Part shown: piece by piece, positions 1 to 5,084 of the stretch
How positions within the stretch are numbered: the stretch's first letter is position 1
How the letters are laid out: every line of letters starts with the position of its first letter
Source: Pseudomonadota bacterium
GTDB taxonomy: Bacteria > Pseudomonadota > Gammaproteobacteria > Xanthomonadales > Rhodanobacteraceae
Assembly (NCBI GenBank): GCA_025351555.1
Contig: JANXVS010000597.1
Location: 1-5,084, forward strand
DNA length: 5,084 nucleotides
Direction of reading: 5' to 3'
Notes under the pieces: model-generated
Databases searched by the model: none
Told to the model about the DNA's origin: nothing
What the model saw: the letters and a program-made list of their open reading frames with translations, nothing else
Translations under genes and position numbers: made by a program

Positions 1-2153
1 CCGAGCTTGCCGCCGTCTTTGGCATTGCGTTCGCCGCCGATGTCAAAACGCGAATAGTCGAGCATGCGGTCGCGGCCGGAAACCGGCAGGAACGACAAAT
101 CATCGCCCTTGCGCACGACATACATGGCCGGCACTTTTTCACGCTGCAATCCCTCGAAGGTATCGAAGTGCACATGACCTTCATGATCGCTGGCCTGGGT
201 CATCACGGTCTGGCCGTTGCGGCCGATGACGTCGATCGTTGCGTCGCTCACCGGCGTGCCACCGTGGATCGATTGCACGTAGACATCCTGGCTGCCGTCG
301 AGAGATTTCTTCACGATTACGCCGAGATCGGTGACGACGATCATGCGCGAGTCGCCCAGACTGGCATCGTTCTCGGTATCGCCTTCACCTTCGTCTGTTG
401 CTACTTCATTGTCGCCGACGTCGGCAGCATCACCTTCGTCGCTTTGCGGGTCTTTCTGCTTGACGACGGGCTCGGGCTTGGCCTTGCTCAGCTTGAGCAG
501 GAACACACCGTGCTTCGCGCTCGCTCCGCTACCGAAATACTGGCCGAGATCCACGCCTTCGAAATGCGCCTTGCCCGGATCGGTCTCGTCGAACGGAATC
601 TTCTGCACGAAGCGTTCGGTGATCTGGTCCGCGCTCAACGATCCGAGTTCGGGCTTGGCATAACTGCCACGATTGAAAGTGACCAGGTGCTGCAACTGAT
701 CCGGCAGCACGCGCGCGATTTCCAGTTCCATGCCCGGCACATTGCGTGCGACCACGGCTACGCGCTTTTCGCCGGTCAGCGACAACAGCGCGCCATCGGC
801 CATGAAGCGCAACATCTTGGCGTATTCAGGCACCTGCACGATGTTCGTGTCGGCGTGGCCGAGCACATAGCCGCCGAAAGATTTCAGGCCCTTGTTGATT
901 TTTATAAAAATATACCTGCCCGGATCGGCGTGAAACTTGAAACTGTGCAGCTCGGCGAATTCGCGCTCGGTCGGCACTGCGTCCAACGACAGCGCCTGCG
1001 AATGCCGCAGCAGGTCCTCGCCGACCTCGCCCGTACTCCACGAATACGGTTCAGTACGCTCATCCTCGGGAGTTTTCGGATTGAATTTCGGCAACAGCCA
1101 CGCCGTCACTGCCTTGGCTGTATCGCGCTCGTTGATCGCTTGCGAACTTTCAACAACCAGCACCTGCTCAGGCTCGAACTTCGCGTTGTCGACCAGGGTC
1201 GCAGTGATGCTGCCGATTTGCAGGCTGTACAGCCCCGGGATTGCTACGGTGCCGTCAAACTTGTCGCTGGCCGGGCCGCCACGCGCCGCATGTGTGCCAG
1301 CGGCGACCGCAAACGCAAGTTCGGTGTCGTCAACGGGGATCGCCAGCGGCTCGGAATGGATGTAGGCGCTGAGTTTGCGCTCGTCGTAGGTCACCACGAA
1401 TTTCCTCGGCGTGTAGGTTTTCTTCTTCGCCTCGGCAAGGCGCAAAGTCACGAACTTTTCAAAGCTCGCCGGATCGACCGGATGACTGAACGCAATGTGG
1501 ATCACTGCCTTCTTCGCTGTCGCATCCTGCGGATCCTGGTAAAACTCGCGTTCCGCAATGGTCGCGGTGAAAGCTGCGCTGCGGAACTCGGCGTGATCGG
1601 TGTCCACGCGCACGTGTTCGGCGAACGCGAGCTTGCGGTCGAAACGCAGGCTGAAATCCTGCCCTACCGGCCAGTCGTCCTTCGGTTGAAAATCCAATTC
1701 CTGATCGCTGACCCAGGTCCATTGCCCGGCAAGCTCGGGTTTCATTTCAATGCCGGTAGTCAGCTGCTTGTTGACCAGGGCCAAGGGCGCAGCAGAACGC
1801 GAGAACCGGATCACCAGCGGATGCACTTCGATGGGCGTCAAACCGTAGTCGGTCAGCGGCGGCGCCTGTACCTTGAACGTCGCGGCCGGTTCTTCGATCT
1901 GCCGCGGGCGATTCAAGTACGCCCGATAACTGAACCAGCCACCGGCGCCGGCTACGATCAGTACCGTCAGAATTGAGGCAAATCGTCGCGGGTGCGTGCG
2001 TACGACTGTCACGCCGCGCTGTGCGCCTGCGCCGGCAGCGCGCATCCATGCGGGCGCGCTCCAGGAAATATCGCCAAGCAGCCGCGTCAGCAGCCAGCGC
2101 AGGCCACGCAGCAGAATCAAGGGCAGACGCAGCAGAAATCGCAACAAGTCCAT
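1..2153 (-). CDS. Alpha-2-macroglobulin family protein, membrane-anchored, N-terminal part (C-terminus off the left edge)
   Basis: The frame stays open from ATG 2153 to the window edge (717 codons, no stop), so the gene is partial. Residues 1-27 are a Leu/Arg-rich hydrophobic stretch. A membrane segment follows at about 58-77 after a basic RTHPRR, which suggests an inner-membrane anchor with the rest in the periplasm; no lipobox is visible. The body looks like successive Ig-like macroglobulin (MG) domains. Family-like hallmarks are PPLTDYG near 98, an MG2-like unit at about 601-665 (VTDLGVIVKK, then GSQDVYVQSI), and LDYSRFDIGG at 698-707. Known bacterial homologues (YfaS and YfhM types, about 1,500-1,900 aa) trap attacking proteases in the periplasm, some through a CxEQ thioester. 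That site would lie in the missing part, so trap chemistry is unknown. An acidic linker at 570-601 separates two domains. The ATG is the first start after an in-frame TGA 36 bases upstream; a weak GGAA lies 9 bases before it. The family call is firm, the exact role inferred. Confidence 0.88.
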   Translation of the reverse strand, partial: MDLLRFLLRLPLILLRGLRWLLTRLLGDISWSAPAWMRAAGAGAQRGVTVVRTHPRRFASILTVLIVAGAGGWFSYRAYLNRPRQIEEPAATFKVQAPPLTDYGLTPIEVHPLVIRFSRSAAPLALVNKQLTTGIEMKPELAGQWTWVSDQELDFQPKDDWPVGQDFSLRFDRKLAFAEHVRVDTDHAEFRSAAFTATIAEREFYQDPQDATAKKAVIHIAFSHPVDPASFEKFVTLRLAEAKKKTYTPRKFVVTYDERKLSAYIHSEPLAIPVDDTELAFAVAAGTHAARGGPASDKFDGTVAIPGLYSLQIGSITATLVDNAKFEPEQVLVVESSQAINERDTAKAVTAWLLPKFNPKTPEDERTEPYSWSTGEVGEDLLRHSQALSLDAVPTEREFAELHSFKFHADPGRYIFIKINKGLKSFGGYVLGHADTNIVQVPEYAKMLRFMADGALLSLTGEKRVAVVARNVPGMELEIARVLPDQLQHLVTFNRGSYAKPELGSLSADQITERFVQKIPFDETDPGKAHFEGVDLGQYFGSGASAKHGVFLLKLSKAKPEPVVKQKDPQSDEGDAADVGDNEVATDEGEGDTENDASLGDSRMIVVTDLGVIVKKSLDGSQDVYVQSIHGGTPVSDATIDVIGRNGQTVMTQASDHEGHVHFDTFEGLQREKVPAMYVVRKGDDLSFLPVSGRDRMLDYSRFDIGGERNAKDGGKL

Positions 2154-2182
2154 GGCGGTGAATTCCGAGAGTTGAAACGTGG

Positions 2183-2202
2183 CGACGCCTCAAGCGGCGT
2201 CG
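2183..2202 (-). repeat. Perfect 7-bp GC-rich hairpin in the macroglobulin gene leader
   Basis: CGACGCC (2183-2189) and GGCGTCG (2196-2202) form a perfect 7-bp stem with a 6-base loop. It lies 29 bases before the macroglobulin ATG. If transcribed, it would sit just upstream of the weak ribosome binding region. It has no T-tract on the minus strand, so it does not look like an intrinsic terminator. An in-frame TGA falls in the loop, so this stretch is not an N-terminal extension of the gene. Confidence 0.5.
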
Positions 2203-2266
2203 AAGCAAAACACGCAGTATCCCCAGTGATAACGTCGAGTCGCGGGCAAATCGCACATTCGAGTCT

Positions 2267-2309
2267 ATCCTCCAATCCTGCCACAGTTCAGCACTGTCGC
2301 ATGGAGGAT
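2267..2309 (-). repeat. Imperfect inverted repeat (long hairpin) downstream of the metC-like gene
   Basis: On the plus strand, ATCCTCCA at 2267-2274 is perfectly complementary to TGGAGGAT at 2302-2309. Inside, ACAGT (2283-2287) pairs with ACTGT (2293-2297) around a 5-base loop. Together they form a two-part stem with an 8/4-base internal loop. The repeat starts about 55 bases after the metC-like stop. No T-tract follows on the minus strand, so it may be an mRNA 3'-end stabiliser, part of a leader structure, or a protein-binding site. The pairing is seen directly; any function is inferred. Confidence 0.5.
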
Positions 2310-2364
2310 TTCTGGCACAGGTCTGAATTTTACCGGGCGTATTGTGGCGCATGCCGACCGCAGC

Positions 2365-3531
2365 TCAAATCGCGGCGAGCGCCTGTTCAAGGTCAGCGAT
2401 CAACACCTCGGGTTCTTCCAGCCCGATCGACAGACGCACGAAACTGAGCGGCGATCCGCCGGGATTGGCCACGGGCGCATGCGCCGAGTAGACGGCACAA
2501 ACCGGGAACATCAGCGACTCGTAGCCACCCCAAGACACCGTCATCAGGAAACGCTTGAGCGCGTTGCAGAAACGCTCGACGCCGGCAACATCGTCCACCC
2601 GCAACTGGATCGTCAGCAAACCGCTGGCGCCATGCATCTGCGCTTGCGCAAGCGCGAACTGAGGGTTCGATATCGCGTGCGGGTAGTATACTTTATCAAC
2701 TTTGCCGCTGGCCTCCAAAAACGCCAGCACCTGCCGCGCCGTTTCGGCAATGCGTTGCAGGCGAATCGGCAAGGTGCGCAGGCCGCGGATCATCAGCCAC
2801 GCGTCGTGCGGCGCCAGGATCGCGCCGCAAGTCATGTACGGCCCGCGGAATACGTCGCGGATGATTTTTTCGCTTGCGCACAGCGCGCCTGCGACGACGT
2901 CGCTGTGCCCGTTCAGATACTTCGTCGCCGAGTGCGCAACCATATCGATGCCCAACGCAATCGGCGACTGGTTCAAGGGGCTGGCGTAGCTGTTGTCACA
3001 GAGTGTACGAATGCCCTTCGCGCGCGCGAGTTGCGCGACGGCGGCCAGATCCTGCATCTCGAAGGTCATCGAGTTCGGGCTTTCAAGCACGATGAGCTTG
3101 GTTGCCGGCGTCAACGCCTGCTCAAAATTCGCAATGTCGGTGCCATCGATAAAGGTATGCGTCACGCCGAAGCGCGCAAGCAAATCCTTGAGCAGCGCAC
3201 GCGTCCACGAATACGGCTTGTGCACGCAGATCACATGATCGCCAGCCGATACGCTGGCCATCACGCCGGCTGCAATCGCGCCGGCGCCGCTGCCGAACAT
3301 CAGGCAATCCTCAGCCCCTTCCAGCGCCGCAACTTTCTTGCGCAGGATTTCAACCGTCGGGTTGTTTCCACGCGTATACGTCGTGCGCTTGAACTCATCG
3401 CGGAAACCCTCGCGGAATGCAGCAACTGTCGGAAACGCAAAAATGGACGACTGGAAAATCGGCGGCGATACGGCGCCGCGATAGGTTTCGCGTTCTTCGC
3501 CGAGGTGGTTGAGGATATAGCTGAGATCCAT
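2365..3531 (-). CDS. metC: Cystathionine beta-lyase-like PLP enzyme (Cys/Met metabolism family)
   Basis: This 388-residue, soluble fold-type I PLP enzyme is close in length to E. coli MetC (395). Beta-lyases of this type cleave cystathionine to homocysteine, pyruvate and ammonia in methionine synthesis. The Schiff-base lysine is K204 in SATKYLNGHSD. Other residues align from memory with E. coli MetC: Y52 and R54 (phosphate contact from the partner subunit), Y107, D179 (pyridine nitrogen), and R366 in VRLSIGLE (substrate carboxylate). SWGGYESL at 333-340 carries W334, equivalent to MetC W340, and LESPNSMTFEMQDL at 150-163 matches a MetC-like stretch; both favour beta-lyase over gamma-synthase or gamma-lyase. 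The ATG directly follows the galU TAG and lacks a clear ribosome binding site of its own, implying coupled translation. Use of other beta-cystathionine-like substrates such as cystine remains possible. Family is near certain, specificity likely. Confidence 0.9.
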   Translation of the reverse strand: MDLSYILNHLGEERETYRGAVSPPIFQSSIFAFPTVAAFREGFRDEFKRTTYTRGNNPTVEILRKKVAALEGAEDCLMFGSGAGAIAAGVMASVSAGDHVICVHKPYSWTRALLKDLLARFGVTHTFIDGTDIANFEQALTPATKLIVLESPNSMTFEMQDLAAVAQLARAKGIRTLCDNSYASPLNQSPIALGIDMVAHSATKYLNGHSDVVAGALCASEKIIRDVFRGPYMTCGAILAPHDAWLMIRGLRTLPIRLQRIAETARQVLAFLEASGKVDKVYYPHAISNPQFALAQAQMHGASGLLTIQLRVDDVAGVERFCNALKRFLMTVSWGGYESLMFPVCAVYSAHAPVANPGGSPLSFVRLSIGLEEPEVLIADLEQALAAI

Positions 3532-4407
3532 CTAGTGTTTGGCCGCATTGACGAATTGCCGCGTCGCTTCGGCGAGCGATGGATCCTCCAGCGCAAAATG
3601 CAGCGTCGCCCTCACCAGTCCGAGCTTGCTGCCACAGTCAAAGCGTGTGCCGTCGAAACGGTAGGCGTAGACTTTTTGCTCGGCAAGCAAGGCTGCGATG
3701 CCGTCGGTGAGCTGGATTTCTCCGCCCGCACCGGGCCTGGTTTTTTCCAGCAGCTCAAAGATGCGGCCCGGCAGCACATAGCGTCCGACGATGGCGAGAT
3801 TCGATGGCGCCACGTCGGGCTTCGGCTTCTCGACGACGTGCTTGATCAATGCAGCGCGTTCGTTGACCGGCACCGCATCGACGATGCCGTATTTGTCTGT
3901 CTGCTCGTGCGGCACTTCTTCTACAGCGATCGCGCCGGCACCTTCGGACGCGGCGAATTCGGTCATCTGGCGCAATGCGCCCGGACCTTTGTTCCAAATC
4001 AAGTCATCTGGCAAAATCACGCCGAAGGGCTCATCGCCAATAACGGGTTTGGCGCACAACACGGCGTGGCCCAACCCCAAGGCCTCGGCCTGGGTGACGA
4101 AAACGCAGCGCACGTGCTTCGGCACGACATTTTGCACAAGCGCCAGAAGTTCCTTTTTACCCGCGCGTTCTAGCTTCTGTTCAAGTTCGTAGGCGGTATC
4201 GAAATAGTCCGCAATCGAATGCTTGTAGCGATTGGTGACGAAGATCAGCGTGTCGGCGCCGGCGTCGACGGCTTCGTCGACGGCATATTGGATCAACGGA
4301 CGATCCAGCACCGGCAGCATTTCCTTGGCGACAACCTTGGTCGCGGGCAGAAAGCGTGTGCCGAGTCCGGCGACGGGAAACACGACTTTGCGTAGCGGTC
4401 GACTCAT
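3532..4407 (-). CDS. galU: UTP-glucose-1-phosphate uridylyltransferase
   Basis: GalU joins UTP and glucose-1-phosphate to give UDP-glucose and pyrophosphate in the cytoplasm, feeding LPS core, O-antigen, exopolysaccharide and other glucosyl products. The 291-residue protein has the usual length and all the family signatures. These are the nucleotide-binding FPVAGLGTRFLPATK at 10-24 followed by KEMLP at 28-32; QAEALGLGHA at 106-115; LPDD at 132-135 (metal/nucleotide site); KYGIVD at 172-177; VEKP at 192-195; GEIQLTDGI at 229-237; and DCGSKLG at 257-263. An in-frame TTG at 4413 would add two residues, but it sits only one base after the GAGGA ribosome binding site. The ATG at 4407 has a proper 6-base spacing and is chosen. 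The gene starts 9 bases after the dehydratase stop and its TAG abuts the metC-like ATG, so it is the middle gene of a tight operon. No key residue appears missing. Confidence 0.97.
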   Translation of the reverse strand: MSRPLRKVVFPVAGLGTRFLPATKVVAKEMLPVLDRPLIQYAVDEAVDAGADTLIFVTNRYKHSIADYFDTAYELEQKLERAGKKELLALVQNVVPKHVRCVFVTQAEALGLGHAVLCAKPVIGDEPFGVILPDDLIWNKGPGALRQMTEFAASEGAGAIAVEEVPHEQTDKYGIVDAVPVNERAALIKHVVEKPKPDVAPSNLAIVGRYVLPGRIFELLEKTRPGAGGEIQLTDGIAALLAEQKVYAYRFDGTRFDCGSKLGLVRATLHFALEDPSLAEATRQFVNAAKH

Positions 4408-4413
4408 CGACAA

Positions 4414-4418
4414 TCCTC
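4414..4418 (-). promoter_or_regulatory. Ribosome binding site of galU overlapping the upstream stop codon
   Basis: GAGGA on the minus strand lies 6 bases before the galU ATG at 4407 and shares its first two bases with the TGA stop of the dehydratase gene. It decides the galU start: the alternative TTG at 4413 would be too close to it. The overlap suggests that ribosomes finishing the dehydratase could pass directly to galU. Confidence 0.75.
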
Positions 4419-5084
4419 AGGCTTGATTGCGCGTGAACGGCACGACGTCGGCGGTATCGGCATCATCGCGCCAGGAAAATTCCGGCAGCAGGTTGCTCAG
4501 GCAACGCCGCAAGGCTTCTTCATCATAATCGCGCACGGATTGCGCCGCCTGGCGCAGTTGTGCATTGAGCAAATCCCAGGACATGCTGCGCGGCTGTGCC
4601 AGGAAAATCTTCGCGTGACTGGTGTTCTGATAACTTTCCTGGGCGTGGAACAGTTCTTCAAACAGTTTCTCGCCAGGGCGCAAGCCGGTGTAGACGATGG
4701 CGATATCGCGTCCGGGAATCTTGTTGGCCAGACGCACCATCTGCTCGGCGAGGTAACTGATCTTGACCGGCTCACCCATGTCGAGCGCGAAGATTTCGCC
4801 GCCCTGCCCCAGTACGCCGGCCTGCAGGATCAGCTGGCAGGCTTCGGGAATCGTCATGAAATAGCGGGTGATTTCCGGATGCGTTACCGTGACCGGACCG
4901 CCATTGCGGATCTGCTCGCGGAACAGTGGCACCACGCTGCCGGCCGAATCGAGTACGTTGCCGAAGCGCACGGTAATAAAACGCGTGTTCGACCGCGCGG
5001 AAAAATTCTGGCAGAAAATCTCGGCCGCGCGCTTGCACGCGCCCATCACGCTGGTCGGGTTCACCGCCTTGTCGGTTGAAATCA
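4417..5084 (-). CDS. CapD/WbpM-type nucleotide-sugar 4,6-dehydratase/epimerase, C-terminal part (N-terminus off the right edge)
   Basis: The last 221 residues of an extended-SDR polysaccharide biosynthesis protein are visible; the frame is open to the window edge. Known relatives (WbpM, CapD, FlaA1 group) are about 600-670 aa with an N-terminal four-helix membrane part, and many convert UDP-GlcNAc to a UDP-4-keto-6-deoxy sugar for O-antigen or capsule. The fragment opens in the catalytic region: STDKAVNPTS, then VMGACKR, where methionine (fragment residue 13) replaces the usual SDR tyrosine four residues before the lysine (17), as in the SMK-type catalytic set described for WbpM. RFGNVLDSAGSVVP (39-52), HPEITRYFMTIPEA (68-81), GGEIFALDMGEP (94-105) and RPGEKLFEEL (135-144) are family hallmarks. 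A GTG at 5064 is an internal valine in the conserved KAVNPTS, not a start. Whether the full protein has the membrane part, and its exact sugar product, cannot be seen here. Confidence 0.93.
   Translation of the reverse strand, partial: ISTDKAVNPTSVMGACKRAAEIFCQNFSARSNTRFITVRFGNVLDSAGSVVPLFREQIRNGGPVTVTHPEITRYFMTIPEACQLILQAGVLGQGGEIFALDMGEPVKISYLAEQMVRLANKIPGRDIAIVYTGLRPGEKLFEELFHAQESYQNTSHAKIFLAQPRSMSWDLLNAQLRQAAQSVRDYDEEALRRCLSNLLPEFSWRDDADTADVVPFTRNQA

Larger units (their letters stand above)
2154..2364 (-). other. Non-coding gap and leader upstream of the macroglobulin gene
   Basis: These 211 bases lie between the metC-like stop and the macroglobulin start. They should contain the end of the upstream operon and the promoter or 5' leader of the large gene. 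Two inverted repeats are visible (listed separately). Neither is followed by a T-run on the minus strand, so I cannot call an intrinsic terminator; read-through or Rho-dependent ending are both possible. I scanned for TTGACA/TATAAT-like pairs on the minus strand and found only weak 3-4 of 6 matches with poor spacing, so no promoter is called. No credible small gene is seen. Confidence 0.6.

Noticed and set aside
168..1976. Plus-strand open frame of about 602 codons
   Set aside because: It is antisense to the macroglobulin gene, whose minus-strand translation shows coherent family motifs. The plus-strand protein is rich in Arg, His and Gln with no recognisable domain, typical of a GC-driven shadow.
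2221..2260. Sigma-70 promoter for the macroglobulin gene (GATACT or TTATCA as -10)
   Set aside because: No -35 element at 16-18 bases with more than a poor match; not better than chance.
2267..2309. Intrinsic terminator of the dehydratase-galU-metC operon
   Set aside because: A stem can be drawn, but the minus strand continues AGACTCGAATG after it with no T-tract, and the stem has a large internal loop.
1747..2352. Minus-strand frame of 201 codons covering the intergenic gap and the start of the macroglobulin gene
   Set aside because: It is out of frame with the macroglobulin gene, very Arg-rich, and loses to the frame with family motifs and a membrane segment.
2344..4173. Plus-strand open frame of about 609 codons
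   Set aside because: It lies antisense across the metC-like gene and most of galU. Those two genes share one minus-strand frame, which lets the shadow frame stay open across their junction. Composition is Arg/His/Gln-rich with no motif.
4262..4284. Short direct repeat GTCGACGGC x2
   Set aside because: It encodes the repeated Ala-Val-Asp of AVDEAVDAG in the GalU helix; explained by coding sequence.
4423..5079. Plus-strand open frame of about 218 codons
   Set aside because: Antisense to the dehydratase, whose motifs are clear on the minus strand; no domain seen.

Overview
This window is a chromosomal stretch of a moderately GC-rich bacterium, and every gene in it lies on the minus strand. Protein style and gene content suggest a gammaproteobacterium, most likely of the Xanthomonadales/Lysobacterales (Rhodanobacteraceae-like) group. 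That placement is inferred from protein flavour and was not tested by a search.

In transcription order (right to left) there are four genes. First is the C-terminal part of a CapD/WbpM-type nucleotide-sugar 4,6-dehydratase or epimerase, which runs off the right edge. Second is a complete galU (UTP-glucose-1-phosphate uridylyltransferase). Third is a complete MetC-like cystathionine beta-lyase. After a 211-base non-coding gap comes the N-terminal 717 codons of a very large membrane-anchored alpha-2-macroglobulin family protein, which runs off the left edge.

The first three genes are packed as an operon. The dehydratase stop codon overlaps the galU ribosome binding site, and the galU TAG stop directly abuts the metC-like ATG in the same reading frame. 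The dehydratase and GalU both make nucleotide sugars for surface glycans (O-antigen, capsule or exopolysaccharide). The beta-lyase belongs to methionine biosynthesis and appears to be a co-transcribed passenger. The alpha-2-macroglobulin protein is probably a periplasmic protease trap or envelope-protection protein with its own transcription or leader region. The gap before it holds two inverted repeats but no convincing intrinsic terminator or sigma-70 promoter.

Long open frames on the plus strand (up to about 600 codons) lie antisense to these genes and look like GC-driven shadows. I see no mobile element, CRISPR array, tRNA or rRNA, and no clear novel multi-gene system. The points most worth a second look are the in-frame galU/metC junction, the structured leader of the macroglobulin gene, and an AT-rich palindrome and an acidic linker inside that gene.
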